From Phytophthora sp. 'mugwort' (lineage: Eukaryota > Oomycota > Peronosporomycetes > Peronosporales > Peronosporaceae): 64,000 nt of DNA. The notes below the pieces were generated by a model. The model was not told where the DNA came from. It did not search any database and saw only the letters and a program-made list of their open reading frames with translations. A program made the position numbers and the translations under genes. The stretch covers positions 1 through 64,000 of the forward strand of contig JAUCEF010000009.1 in the NCBI GenBank assembly GCA_033558025.1, given 5' to 3'. Below, in pieces: positions 41,667 to 53,663 of the stretch; positions within the stretch are counted from its first letter, which is position 1, and each line of letters opens with the position of its first letter.

Positions 41667-41997
41667 CTAGCATCCATCACAACACCCGAACCGCCCTACA
41701 AAGTTGCATGCCAATTACACACCAACCAAGCCTCAACACAGGCTGGGACAGCTCGGGTGCGCACCACACGGGACTTGGCCACCTGCACGACCCCTCCTTA
41801 CCTCCATACGAGCCACGCACCCGCCGGCATCGACCTCGGGATAGATCCATCTTTGAGCCGCGCCACGGCCAGCTCGCCCAAAACGGCGCATCTATTCAAC
41901 TCTCGAGCCTTTGCCCAGACTGCCTACATACCGCTGCGGGTACCACAAGGCCCGAAACGTCCAAAGCTAGATGCCAGCAGAGAAGGCATAAAGGGAT

Positions 41998-42078
41998 CGA
42001 CAGCTGTGAGACTTGAACTCACGCGGGTTACCCCAATAGATTTCGAGTCTATCGCCTTAACCGCTCGGCCAAGCTGTC
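41998..42078 (-). tRNA. trnS(CGA): tRNA-Ser(CGA), copy 87
   Basis: 412-bp unit, type b with CGGGATAG. Confidence 0.95.
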
Positions 42079-42214
42079 CTAGCATCCATCACAACACCCG
42101 AACCGCCCTACAAAGTTGCATGCCAATTACACACCAACCAAGCCTCAACACAGGCTGGGACAGCTCGGATGCGCACCACACGGGACTTGGCCACCTGCAC
42201 GACCATAAAGGGAT

Positions 42215-42295
42215 CGACAGCTGTGAGACTTGAACTCACGCGGGTTACCCCAATAGATTTCGAGTCTATCGCCTTAACCGCTCGGCCAAGCTGTC
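42215..42295 (-). tRNA. trnS(CGA): tRNA-Ser(CGA), copy 88
   Basis: 217-bp unit (A). Confidence 0.95.
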
Positions 42296-42626
42296 CTAGC
42301 ATCCATCACAACACCCGAACCGCCCTACAAAGTTGCATGCCAATTACACACCAACCAAGCCTCAACACAGGCTGGGACAGCTCGGGTGCGCACCACACGG
42401 GACTTGGCCACCTGCACGACCCCTCCTTACCTCCATACGAGCCACGCACCCGCCGGCATCGACCTCGGAATAGATCCATCTTTGAGCCGCGCCACGGCCA
42501 GCTCGCCCAAAACGGCGCATCTATTCAACTCTCGAGCCTTTGCCCAGACTGCCTACATACCGCTGCGGGTACCACAAGGCCCGAAACGTCCAAAGCTAGA
42601 TGCCAGCAGAACAGGCATAAAGGGAT

Positions 42627-42707
42627 CGACAGCTGTGAGACTTGAACTCACGCGGGTTACCCCAATAGATTTCGAGTCTATCGCCTTAACCGCTCGGCCA
42701 AGCTGTC
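42627..42707 (-). tRNA. trnS(CGA): tRNA-Ser(CGA), copy 89
   Basis: 412-bp unit, type a. Confidence 0.95.
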
Positions 42708-43038
42708 CTAGCATCCATCACAACACCCGAACCGCCCTACAAAGTTGCATGCCAATTACACACCAACCAAGCCTCAACACAGGCTGGGACAGCTCGGGTG
42801 CGCACCACACGGGACTTGGCCACCTGCACGACCCCTCCTTACCTCCATACGAGCCACGCACCCGCCGGCATCGACCTCGGAATAGATCCATCTTTGAGCC
42901 GCGCCACGGCCAGCTCGCCCAAAACGGCGCATCTATTCAACTCTCGAGCCTTTGCCCAGACTGCCTACATACCGCTGCGGGTACCACAAGGCCCGAAACG
43001 TCCAAAGCTAGATGCCAGCAAAGAAGGCATAAAGGGAT

Positions 43039-43119
43039 CGACAGCTGTGAGACTTGAACTCACGCGGGTTACCCCAATAGATTTCGAGTCTATCGCCTTA
43101 ACCGCTCGGCCAAGCTGTC
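43039..43119 (-). tRNA. trnS(CGA): tRNA-Ser(CGA), copy 90
   Basis: 412-bp unit, type c. Confidence 0.95.
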
Positions 43120-43255
43120 CTAGCATCCATCACAACACCCGAACCGCCCTACAAAGTTGCATGCCAATTACACACCAACCAAGCCTCAACACAGGCTGGG
43201 ACAGCTCGGATGCGCACCACACGGGACTTGGCCACCTGCACGACCATAAAGGGAT

Positions 43256-43336
43256 CGACAGCTGTGAGACTTGAACTCACGCGGGTTACCCCAATAGATT
43301 TCGAGTCTATCGCCTTAACCGCTCGGCCAAGCTGTC
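43256..43336 (-). tRNA. trnS(CGA): tRNA-Ser(CGA), copy 91
   Basis: 217-bp unit (A). Confidence 0.95.
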
Positions 43337-43667
43337 CTAGCATCCATCACAACACCCGAACCGCCCTACAAAGTTGCATGCCAATTACACACCAACCAAG
43401 CCTCAACACAGGCTGGGACAGCTCGGGTGCGCACCACACGGGACTTGGCCACCTGCACGACCCCTCCTTACCTCCATACGAGCCACGCACCCGCCGGCAT
43501 CGACCTCGGAATAGATCCATCTTTGAGCCGCGCCACGGCCAGCTCGCCCAAAACGGCGCATCTATTCAACTCTCGAGCCTTTGCCCAGACTGCCTACATA
43601 CCGCTGCGGGTACCACAAGGCCCGAAACGTCCAAAGCTAGATGCCAGCAGAGAAGGCATAAAGGGAT

Positions 43668-43748
43668 CGACAGCTGTGAGACTTGAACTCACGCGGGTTA
43701 CCCCAATAGATTTCGAGTCTATCGCCTTAACCGCTCGGCCAAGCTGTC
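43668..43748 (-). tRNA. trnS(CGA): tRNA-Ser(CGA), copy 92
   Basis: 412-bp unit, type b. Confidence 0.95.
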
Positions 43749-43884
43749 CTAGCATCCATCACAACACCCGAACCGCCCTACAAAGTTGCATGCCAATTAC
43801 ACACCAACCAAGCCTCAACACAGGCTGGGACAGCTCGGATGCGCACCACACGGGACTTGGCCACCTGCACGACCATAAAGGGAT

Positions 43885-43965
43885 CGACAGCTGTGAGACT
43901 TGAACTCACGCGGGTTACCCCAATAGATTTCGAGTCTATCGCCTTAACCGCTCGGCCAAGCTGTC
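43885..43965 (-). tRNA. trnS(CGA): tRNA-Ser(CGA), copy 93
   Basis: 217-bp unit (A). Confidence 0.95.
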
Positions 43966-44296
43966 CTAGCATCCATCACAACACCCGAACCGCCCTACAA
44001 AGTTGCATGCCAATTACACACCAACCAAGCCTCAACACAGGCTGGGACAGCTCGGGTGCGCACCACACGGGACTTGGCCACCTGCACGACCCCTCCTTAC
44101 CTCCATACGAGCCACGCACCCGCCGGCATCGACCTCGGAATAGATCCATCTTTGAGCCGCGCCACGGCCAGCTCGCCCAAAACGGCGCATCTATTCAACT
44201 CTCGAGCCTTTGCCCAGACTGCCTACATACCGCTGCGGGTACCACAAGGCCCGAAACGTCCAAAGCTAGATGCCAGCAGAGAAGGCATAAAGGGAT

Positions 44297-44377
44297 CGAC
44301 AGCTGTGAGACTTGAACTCACGCGGGTTACCCCAATAGATTTCGAGTCTATCGCCTTAACCGCTCGGCCAAGCTGTC
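44297..44377 (-). tRNA. trnS(CGA): tRNA-Ser(CGA), copy 94
   Basis: 412-bp unit, type b. Confidence 0.95.
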
Positions 44378-44513
44378 CTAGCATCCATCACAACACCCGA
44401 ACCGCCCTACAAAGTTGCATGCCAATTACACACCAACCAAGGCTCAACACAGGCTGGGACAGCTCGGATGCGCACCACACGGGACTTGGCCACCTGCACG
44501 ACCATAAAGGGAT

Positions 44514-44594
44514 CGACAGCTGTGAGACTTGAACTCACGCGGGTTACCCCAATAGATTTCGAGTCTATCGCCTTAACCGCTCGGCCAAGCTGTC
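44514..44594 (-). tRNA. trnS(CGA): tRNA-Ser(CGA), copy 95
   Basis: 217-bp unit (A); CCAAGGCTC and AACCTCCC variants. Confidence 0.95.
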
Positions 44595-44925
44595 CTAGCA
44601 TCCATCACAACACCCGAACCTCCCTACAAAGTTGCATGCCAATTACACACCAACCAAGCCTCAACACAGGCTGGGACAGCTCGGGTGCGCACCACACGGG
44701 ACTTGGCCACCTGCACGACCCCTCCTTACCTCCATACGAGCCACGCACCCGCCGGCATCGACCTCGGAATAGATCCATCTTTGAGCCGCGCCACGGCCAG
44801 CTCGCCCAAAACGGCGCATCTATTCAACTCTCGAGCCTTTGCCCAGACTGCCTACATACCGCTGCGGGTACCACAAGGCCCGAAACGTCCAAAGCTAGAT
44901 GCCAGCAGAGAAGGCATAAAGGGAT

Positions 44926-45006
44926 CGACAGCTGTGAGACTTGAACTCACGCGGGTTACCCCAATAGATTTCGAGTCTATCGCCTTAACCGCTCGGCCAA
45001 GCTGTT
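44926..45006 (-). tRNA. trnS(CGA): tRNA-Ser(CGA), copy 96, altered 5' end
   Basis: 410-bp unit, type b; 2-base deletion replaces G1 with A, as in copy 47, its partner 16,284 bases away. Confidence 0.8.
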
Positions 45007-45335
45007 AGCATCCATCACAACACCCGAACCGCCCTACAAAGTTGCATGCCAATTACACACCAACCAAGCCTCAACACAGGCTGGGACAGCTCGGGTGCGC
45101 ACCACACGGGACTTGGCCACCTGCACGACCCCTCCTTACCTCCATACGAGCCACGCACCCGCCGGCATCGACCTCGGAATAGATCCATCTTTGAGCCGCG
45201 CCACGGCCAGCTCGCCCAAAACGGCGCATCTATTCAACTCTCGAGCCTTTGCCCAGACTGCCTACATACCGCTGCGGGTACCACAAGGCCCGAAACGTCC
45301 AAAGCTAGATGCCAGCAGAGAAGGCATAAAGGGAT

Positions 45336-45416
45336 CGACGGCTGTGAGACTTGAACTCACGCGGGTTACCCCAATAGATTTCGAGTCTATCGCCTTAACC
45401 GCTCGGCCAAGCTGTC
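45336..45416 (-). tRNA. trnS(CGA): tRNA-Ser(CGA), copy 97, acceptor variant
   Basis: 412-bp unit, type b; A4-C69 mismatch as in copy 48. Confidence 0.82.
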
Positions 45417-45552
45417 CTAGCATCCATCACAACACCCGAACCGCCCTACAAAGTTGCATGCCAATTACACACCAACCAAGGCTCAACACAGGCTGGGACA
45501 GCTCGGATGCGCACCACACGGGACTTGGCCACCTGCACGACCATAAAGGGAT

Positions 45553-45633
45553 CGACAGCTGTGAGACTTGAACTCACGCGGGTTACCCCAATAGATTTCG
45601 AGTCTATCGCCTTAACCGCTCGGCCAAGCTGTC
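45553..45633 (-). tRNA. trnS(CGA): tRNA-Ser(CGA), copy 98
   Basis: 217-bp unit (A), CCAAGGCTC variant. Confidence 0.95.
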
Positions 45634-45964
45634 CTAGCATCCATCACAACACCCGAACCGCCCTACAAAGTTGCATGCCAATTACACACCAACCAAGCCT
45701 CAACACAGGCTGGGACAGCTCGGGTGCGCACCACACGGGACTTGGCCACCTGCACGACCCCTCCTTACCTCCATACGAGCCACGCACCCGCCGGCATCGA
45801 CCTCGGAATAGATCCATCTTTGAGCCGCGCCACGGCCAGCTCGCCCAAAACGGCGCATCTATTCAACTCTCGAGCCTTTGCCCAGACTGCCTACATACCG
45901 CTGCGGGTACCACAAGGCCCGAAACGTCCAAAGCTAGATGCCAGCAGAGAAGGCATAAAGGGAT

Positions 45965-46045
45965 CGACGGCTGTGAGACTTGAACTCACGCGGGTTACCC
46001 CAATAGATTTCGAGTCTATCGCCTTAACCGCTCGGCCAAGCTGTC
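45965..46045 (-). tRNA. trnS(CGA): tRNA-Ser(CGA), copy 99, acceptor variant
   Basis: 412-bp unit, type b; A4-C69 mismatch. With copy 100 it forms an extra 629-bp dimer absent from the partner segment. Confidence 0.82.
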
Positions 46046-46181
46046 CTAGCATCCATCACAACACCCGAACCGCCCTACAAAGTTGCATGCCAATTACACA
46101 CCAACCAAGGCTCAACACAGGCTGGGACAGCTCGGATGCGCACCACACGGGACTTGGCCACCTGCACGACCATAAAGGGAT

Positions 46182-46262
46182 CGACAGCTGTGAGACTTGA
46201 ACTCACGCGGGTTACCCCAATAGATTTCGAGTCTATCGCCTTAACCGCTCGGCCAAGCTGTC
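46182..46262 (-). tRNA. trnS(CGA): tRNA-Ser(CGA), copy 100
   Basis: 217-bp unit (A), CCAAGGCTC variant. Confidence 0.95.
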
Positions 46263-46593
46263 CTAGCATCCATCACAACACCCGAACCGCCCTACAAAGT
46301 TGCATGCCAATTACACACCAACCAAGCCTCAACACAGGCTGGGACAGCTCGGGTGCGCACCACACGGGACTTGGCCACCTGCACGACCCCTCCTTACCTC
46401 CATACGAGCCACGCACCCGCCGGCATCGACCTCGGAATAGATCCATCTTTGAGCCGCGCCACGGCCAGCTCGCCCAAAACGGCGCATCTATTCAACTCTC
46501 GAGCCTTTGCCCAGACTGCCTACATACCGCTGCGGGTACCACAAGGCCCGAAACGTCCAAAGCTAGATGCCAGCAAAGAAGGCATAAAGGGAT

Positions 46594-46674
46594 CGACAGC
46601 TGTGAGACTTGAACTCACGCGGGTTACCCCAATAGATTTCGAGTCTATCGCCTTAACCGCTCGGCCAAGCTGTC
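46594..46674 (-). tRNA. trnS(CGA): tRNA-Ser(CGA), copy 101
   Basis: 412-bp unit, type c. Confidence 0.95.
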
Positions 46675-46810
46675 CTAGCATCCATCACAACACCCGAACC
46701 GCCCTACAAAGTTGCATGCCAATTACACACCAACCAAGCCTCAACACAGGCTGGGACAGCTCGGATGCGCACCACACGGGACTTGGCCACCTGCACGACC
46801 ATAAAGGGAT

Positions 46811-46891
46811 CGACAGCTGTGAGACTTGAACTCACGCGGGTTACCCCAATAGATTTCGAGTCTATCGCCTTAACCGCTCGGCCAAGCTGTC
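46811..46891 (-). tRNA. trnS(CGA): tRNA-Ser(CGA), copy 102
   Basis: 217-bp unit (A). Confidence 0.95.
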
Positions 46892-47222
46892 CTAGCATCC
46901 ATCACAACACCCGAACCGCCCTACAAAGTTGCATGCCAATTACACACCAACCAAGCCTCAACACAGGCTGGGACAGCTCGGGTGCGCACCACACGGGACT
47001 TGGCCACCTGCACGACCCCTCCTTACCTCCATACGAGCCACGCACCCGCCGGCATCGACCTCGGAATAGATCCATCTTTGAGCCGCGCCACGGCCAGCTC
47101 GCCCAAAACGGCGCATCTATTCAACTCTCGAGCCTTTGCCCAGACTGCCTACATACCGCTGCGGGTACCACAAGGCCCGAAACGTCCAAAGCTAGATGCC
47201 AGCAGAGAAGGCATAAAGGGAT

Positions 47223-47303
47223 CGACAGCTGTGAGACTTGAACTCACGCGGGTTACCCCAATAGATTTCGAGTCTATCGCCTTAACCGCTCGGCCAAGCT
47301 GTC
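47223..47303 (-). tRNA. trnS(CGA): tRNA-Ser(CGA), copy 103
   Basis: 412-bp unit, type b. Confidence 0.95.
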
Positions 47304-47439
47304 CTAGCATCCATCACAACACCCGAACCGCCCTACAAAGTTGCATGCCAATTACACACCAACCAAGGCTCAACACAGGCTGGGACAGCTCGGATGCGCA
47401 CCACACGGGACTTGGCCACCTGCACGACCATAAAGGGAT

Positions 47440-47520
47440 CGACAGCTGTGAGACTTGAACTCACGCGGGTTACCCCAATAGATTTCGAGTCTATCGCCTT
47501 AACCGCTCGGCCAAGCTGTC
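47440..47520 (-). tRNA. trnS(CGA): tRNA-Ser(CGA), copy 104
   Basis: 217-bp unit (A), CCAAGGCTC variant. Confidence 0.95.
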
Positions 47521-47851
47521 CTAGCATCCATCACAACACCCGAACCGCCCTACAAAGTTGCATGCCAATTACACACCAACCAAGCCTCAACACAGGCTGG
47601 GACAGCTCGGGTGCGCACCACACGGGACTTGGCCACCTGCACGACCCCTCCTTACCTCCATACGAGCCACGCACCCGCCGGCATCGACCTCGGAATAGAT
47701 CCATCTTTGAGCCGCGCCACGGCCAGCTCGCCCAAAACGGCGCATCTATTCAACTCTCGAGCCTTTGCCCAGACTGCCTACATACCGCTGCGGGTACCAC
47801 AAGGCCCGAAACGTCCAAAGCTAGATGCCAGCAGAACAGGCATAAAGGGAT

Positions 47852-47932
47852 CGACAGCTGTGAGACTTGAACTCACGCGGGTTACCCCAATAGATTTCGA
47901 GTCTATCGCCTTAACCGCTCGGCCAAGCTGTC
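47852..47932 (-). tRNA. trnS(CGA): tRNA-Ser(CGA), copy 105
   Basis: 412-bp unit, type a. Confidence 0.95.
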
Positions 47933-48263
47933 CTAGCATCCATCACAACACCCGAACCGCCCTACAAAGTTGCATGCCAATTACACACCAACCAAGCCTC
48001 AACACAGGCTGGGACAGCTCGGGTGCGCACCACACGGGACTTGGCCACCTGCACGACCCCTCCTTACCTCCATACGAGCCACGCACCCGCCGGCATCGAC
48101 CTCGGAATAGATCCATCTTTGAGCCGCGCCACGGCCAGCTCGCCCAAAACGGCGCATCTATTCAACTCTCGAGCCTTTGCCCAGACTGCCTACATACCGC
48201 TGCGGGTACCACAAGGCCCGAAACGTCCAAAGCTAGATGCCAGCAGAACAGGCATAAAGGGAT

Positions 48264-48344
48264 CGACAGCTGTGAGACTTGAACTCACGCGGGTTACCCC
48301 AATAGATTTCGAGTCTATCGCCTTAACCGCTCGGCCAAGCTGTC
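48264..48344 (-). tRNA. trnS(CGA): tRNA-Ser(CGA), copy 106
   Basis: 412-bp unit, type a. Confidence 0.95.
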
Positions 48345-48675
48345 CTAGCATCCATCACAACACCCGAACCGCCCTACAAAGTTGCATGCCAATTACACAC
48401 CAACCAAGCCTCAACACAGGCTGGGACAGCTCGGGTGCGCACCACACGGGACTTGGCCACCTGCACGACCCCTCCTTACCTCCATACGAGCCACGCACCC
48501 GCCGGCATCGACCTCGGAATAGATCCATCTTTGAGCCGCGCCACGGCCAGCTCGCCCAAAACGGCGCATCTATTCAACTCTCGAGCCTTTGCCCAGACTG
48601 CCTACATACCGCTGCGGGTACCACAAGGCCCGAAACGTCCAAAGCTAGATGCCAGCAGAGAAGGCATAAAGGGAT

Positions 48676-48756
48676 CGACAGCTGTGAGACTTGAACTCAC
48701 GCGGGTTACCCCAATAGATTTCGAGTCTATCGCCTTAACCGCTCGGCCAAGCTGTC
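48676..48756 (-). tRNA. trnS(CGA): tRNA-Ser(CGA), copy 107
   Basis: 412-bp unit, type b. Confidence 0.95.
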
Positions 48757-48892
48757 CTAGCATCCATCACAACACCCGAACCGCCCTACAAAGTTGCATG
48801 CCAATTACACACCAACCAAGCCTCAACACAGGCTGGGACAGCTCGGATGCGCACCACACGGGACTTGGCCACCTGCACGACCATAAAGGGAT

Positions 48893-48973
48893 CGACAGCT
48901 GTGAGACTTGAACTCACGCGGGTTACCCCAATAGATTTCGAGTCTATCGCCTTAACCGCTCGGCCAAGCTGTC
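48893..48973 (-). tRNA. trnS(CGA): tRNA-Ser(CGA), copy 108
   Basis: 217-bp unit (A). Confidence 0.95.
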
Positions 48974-49304
48974 CTAGCATCCATCACAACACCCGAACCG
49001 CCCTACAAAGTTGCATGCCAATTACACACCAACCAAGCCTCAACACAGGCTGGGACAGCTCGGGTGCGCACCACACGGGACTTGGCCACCTGCACGACCC
49101 CTCCTTACCTCCATACGAGCCACGCACCCGCCGGCATCGACCTCGGAATAGATCCATCTTTGAGCCGCGCCACGGCCAGCTCGCCCAAAACGGCGCATCT
49201 ATTCAACTCTCGAGCCTTTGCCCAGACTGCCTACATACCGCTGCGGGTACCACAAGGCCCGAAACGTCCAAAGCTAGATGCCAGCAGAGAAGGCATAAAG
49301 GGAT

Positions 49305-49385
49305 CGACAGCTGTGAGACTTGAACTCACGCGGGTTACCCCAATAGATTTCGAGTCTATCGCCTTAACCGCTCGGCCAAGCTGTC
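49305..49385 (-). tRNA. trnS(CGA): tRNA-Ser(CGA), copy 109
   Basis: 412-bp unit, type b. Confidence 0.95.
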
Positions 49386-49716
49386 CTAGCATCCATCACA
49401 ACACCCGAACCGCCCTACAAAGTTGCATGCCAATTACACACCAACCAAGCCTCAACACAGGCTGGGACAGCTCGGGTGCGCACCACACGGGACTTGGCCA
49501 CCTGCACGACCCCTCCTTACCTCCATACGAGCCACGCACCCGCCGGCATCGACCTCGGAATAGATCCATCTTTGAGCCGCGCCACGGCCAGCTCGCCCAA
49601 AACGGCGCATCTATTCAACTCTCGAGCCTTTGCCCAGACTGCCTACATACCGCTGCGGGTACCACAAGGCCCGAAACGTCCAAAGCTAGATGCCAGCAGA
49701 ACAGGCATAAAGGGAT

Positions 49717-49797
49717 CGACAGCTGTGAGACTTGAACTCACGCGGGTTACCCCAATAGATTTCGAGTCTATCGCCTTAACCGCTCGGCCAAGCTGTC
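49717..49797 (-). tRNA. trnS(CGA): tRNA-Ser(CGA), copy 110
   Basis: 412-bp unit, type a. Confidence 0.95.
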
Positions 49798-50128
49798 CTA
49801 GCATCCATCACAACACCCGAACCGCCCTACAAAGTTGCATGCCAATTACACACCAACCAAGCCTCAACACAGGCTGGGACAGCTCGGGTGCGCACCACAC
49901 GGGACTTGGCCACCTGCACGACCCCTCCTTACCTCCATACGAGCCACGCACCCGCCGGCATCGACCTCGGAATAGATCCATCTTTGAGCCGCGCCACGGC
50001 CAGCTCGCCCAAAACGGCGCATCTATTCAACTCTCGAGCCTTTGCCCAGACTGCCTACATACCGCTGCGGGTACCACAAGGCCCGAAACGTCCAAAGCTA
50101 GATGCCAGCAGAGAAGGCATAAAGGGAT

Positions 50129-50209
50129 CGACAGCTGTGAGACTTGAACTCACGCGGGTTACCCCAATAGATTTCGAGTCTATCGCCTTAACCGCTCGGC
50201 CAAGCTGTC
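50129..50209 (-). tRNA. trnS(CGA): tRNA-Ser(CGA), copy 111
   Basis: 412-bp unit, type b. Confidence 0.95.
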
Positions 50210-50345
50210 CTAGCATCCATCACAACACCCGAACCGCCCTACAAAGTTGCATGCCAATTACACACCAACCAAGCCTCAACACAGGCTGGGACAGCTCGGA
50301 TGCGCACCACACGGGACTTGGCCACCTGCACGACCATAAAGGGAT

Positions 50346-50426
50346 CGACAGCTGTGAGACTTGAACTCACGCGGGTTACCCCAATAGATTTCGAGTCTAT
50401 CGCCTTAACCGCTCGGCCAAGCTGTC
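50346..50426 (-). tRNA. trnS(CGA): tRNA-Ser(CGA), copy 112
   Basis: 217-bp unit (A). Confidence 0.95.
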
Positions 50427-50757
50427 CTAGCATCCATCACAACACCCGAACCGCCCTACAAAGTTGCATGCCAATTACACACCAACCAAGCCTCAACACA
50501 GGCTGGGACAGCTCGGGTGCGCACCACACGGGACTTGGCCACCTGCACGACCCCTCCTTACCTCCATACGAGCCACGCACCCGCCGGCATCGACCTCGGA
50601 ATAGATCCATCTTTGAGCCGCGCCACGGCCAGCTCGCCCAAAACGGCGCATCTATTCAACTCTCGAGCCTTTGCCCAGACTGCCTACATACCGCTGCGGG
50701 TACCACAAGGCCCGAAACGTCCAAAGCTAGATGCCAGCAGAGAAGGCATAAAGGGAT

Positions 50758-50838
50758 CGACAGCTGTGAGACTTGAACTCACGCGGGTTACCCCAATAGA
50801 TTTCGAGTCTATCGCCTTAACCGCTCGGCCAAGCTGTC
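50758..50838 (-). tRNA. trnS(CGA): tRNA-Ser(CGA), copy 113
   Basis: 412-bp unit, type b. Confidence 0.95.
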
Positions 50839-50974
50839 CTAGCATCCATCACAACACCCGAACCGCCCTACAAAGTTGCATGCCAATTACACACCAACCA
50901 AGCCTCAACACAGGCTGGGACAGCTCGGATGCGCACCACACGGGACTTGGCCACCTGCACGACCATAAAGGGAT

Positions 50975-51055
50975 CGACAGCTGTGAGACTTGAACTCACG
51001 CGGGTTACCCCAATAGATTTCGAGTCTATCGCCTTAACCGCTCGGCCAAGCTGTC
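50975..51055 (-). tRNA. trnS(CGA): tRNA-Ser(CGA), copy 114
   Basis: 217-bp unit (A). Confidence 0.95.
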
Positions 51056-51386
51056 CTAGCATCCATCACAACACCCGAACCGCCCTACAAAGTTGCATGC
51101 CAATTACACACCAACCAAGCCTCAACACAGGCTGGGACAGCTCGGGTGCGCACCACACGGGACTTGGCCACCTGCACGACCCCTCCTTACCTCCATACGA
51201 GCCACGCACCCGCCGGCATCGACCTCGGAATAGATCCATCTTTGAGCCGCGCCACGGCCAGCTCGCCCAAAACGGCGCATCTATTCAACTCTCGAGCCTT
51301 TGCCCAGACTGCCTACATACCGCTGCGGGTACCACAAGGCCCGAAACGTCCAAAGCTAGATGCCAGCAGAGAAGGCATAAAGGGAT

Positions 51387-51467
51387 CGACAGCTGTGAGA
51401 CTTGAACTCACGCGGGTTACCCCAATAGATTTCGAGTCTATCGCCTTAACCGCTCGGCCAAGCTGTC
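51387..51467 (-). tRNA. trnS(CGA): tRNA-Ser(CGA), copy 115
   Basis: 412-bp unit, type b. Confidence 0.95.
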
Positions 51468-51603
51468 CTAGCATCCATCACAACACCCGAACCGCCCTAC
51501 AAAGTTGCATGCCAATTACACACCAACCAAGCCTCAACACAGGCTGGGACAGCTCGGATGCGCACCACACGGGACTTGGCCACCTGCACGACCATAAAGG
51601 GAT

Positions 51604-51684
51604 CGACAGCTGTGAGACTTGAACTCACGCGGGTTACCCCAATAGATTTCGAGTCTATCGCCTTAACCGCTCGGCCAAGCTGTC
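51604..51684 (-). tRNA. trnS(CGA): tRNA-Ser(CGA), copy 116
   Basis: 217-bp unit (A). Confidence 0.95.
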
Positions 51685-52015
51685 CTAGCATCCATCACAA
51701 CACCCGAACCGCCCTACAAAGTTGCATGCCAATTACACACCAACCAAGCCTCAACACAGGCTGGGACAGCTCGGGTGCGCACCACACGGGACTTGGCCAC
51801 CTGCACGACCCCTCCTTACCTCCATACGAGCCACGCACCCGCCGGCATCGACCTCGGAATAGATCCATCTTTGAGCCGCGCCACGGCCAGCTCGCCCAAA
51901 ACGGCGCATCTATTCAACTCTCGAGCCTTTGCCCAGACTGCCTACATACCGCTGCGGGTACCACAAGGCCCGAAACGTCCAAAGCTAGATGCCAGCAGAG
52001 AAGGCATAAAGGGAT

Positions 52016-52096
52016 CGACAGCTGTGAGACTTGAACTCACGCGGGTTACCCCAATAGATTTCGAGTCTATCGCCTTAACCGCTCGGCCAAGCTGTC
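52016..52096 (-). tRNA. trnS(CGA): tRNA-Ser(CGA), copy 117
   Basis: 412-bp unit, type b; first of five type b units in a row. Confidence 0.95.
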
Positions 52097-52427
52097 CTAG
52101 CATCCATCACAACACCCGAACCGCCCTACAAAGTTGCATGCCAATTACACACCAACCAAGCCTCAACACAGGCTGGGACAGCTCGGGTGCGCACCACACG
52201 GGACTTGGCCACCTGCACGACCCCTCCTTACCTCCATACGAGCCACGCACCCGCCGGCATCGACCTCGGAATAGATCCATCTTTGAGCCGCGCCACGGCC
52301 AGCTCGCCCAAAACGGCGCATCTATTCAACTCTCGAGCCTTTGCCCAGACTGCCTACATACCGCTGCGGGTACCACAAGGCCCGAAACGTCCAAAGCTAG
52401 ATGCCAGCAGAGAAGGCATAAAGGGAT

Positions 52428-52508
52428 CGACAGCTGTGAGACTTGAACTCACGCGGGTTACCCCAATAGATTTCGAGTCTATCGCCTTAACCGCTCGGCC
52501 AAGCTGTC
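52428..52508 (-). tRNA. trnS(CGA): tRNA-Ser(CGA), copy 118
   Basis: 412-bp unit, type b. Confidence 0.95.
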
Positions 52509-52839
52509 CTAGCATCCATCACAACACCCGAACCGCCCTACAAAGTTGCATGCCAATTACACACCAACCAAGCCTCAACACAGGCTGGGACAGCTCGGGT
52601 GCGCACCACACGGGACTTGGCCACCTGCACGACCCCTCCTTACCTCCATACGAGCCACGCACCCGCCGGCATCGACCTCGGAATAGATCCATCTTTGAGC
52701 CGCGCCACGGCCAGCTCGCCCAAAACGGCGCATCTATTCAACTCTCGAGCCTTTGCCCAGACTGCCTACATACCGCTGCGGGTACCACAAGGCCCGAAAC
52801 GTCCAAAGCTAGATGCCAGCAGAGAAGGCATAAAGGGAT

Positions 52840-52920
52840 CGACAGCTGTGAGACTTGAACTCACGCGGGTTACCCCAATAGATTTCGAGTCTATCGCCTT
52901 AACCGCTCGGCCAAGCTGTC
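52840..52920 (-). tRNA. trnS(CGA): tRNA-Ser(CGA), copy 119
   Basis: 412-bp unit, type b. Confidence 0.95.
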
Positions 52921-53251
52921 CTAGCATCCATCACAACACCCGAACCGCCCTACAAAGTTGCATGCCAATTACACACCAACCAAGCCTCAACACAGGCTGG
53001 GACAGCTCGGGTGCGCACCACACGGGACTTGGCCACCTGCACGACCCCTCCTTACCTCCATACGAGCCACGCACCCGCCGGCATCGACCTCGGAATAGAT
53101 CCATCTTTGAGCCGCGCCACGGCCAGCTCGCCCAAAACGGCGCATCTATTCAACTCTCGAGCCTTTGCCCAGACTGCCTACATACCGCTGCGGGTACCAC
53201 AAGGCCCGAAACGTCCAAAGCTAGATGCCAGCAGAGAAGGCATAAAGGGAT

Positions 53252-53332
53252 CGACAGCTGTGAGACTTGAACTCACGCGGGTTACCCCAATAGATTTCGA
53301 GTCTATCGCCTTAACCGCTCGGCCAAGCTGTC
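53252..53332 (-). tRNA. trnS(CGA): tRNA-Ser(CGA), copy 120
   Basis: 412-bp unit, type b. Confidence 0.95.
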
Positions 53333-53663
53333 CTAGCATCCATCACAACACCCGAACCGCCCTACAAAGTTGCATGCCAATTACACACCAACCAAGCCTC
53401 AACACAGGCTGGGACAGCTCGGGTGCGCACCACACGGGACTTGGCCACCTGCACGACCCCTCCTTACCTCCATACGAGCCACGCACCCGCCGGCATCGAC
53501 CTCGGAATAGATCCATCTTTGAGCCGCGCCACGGCCAGCTCGCCCAAAACGGCGCATCTATTCAACTCTCGAGCCTTTGCCCAGACTGCCTACATACCGC
53601 TGCGGGTACCACAAGGCCCGAAACGTCCAAAGCTAGATGCCAGCAGAGAAGGCATAAAGGGAT

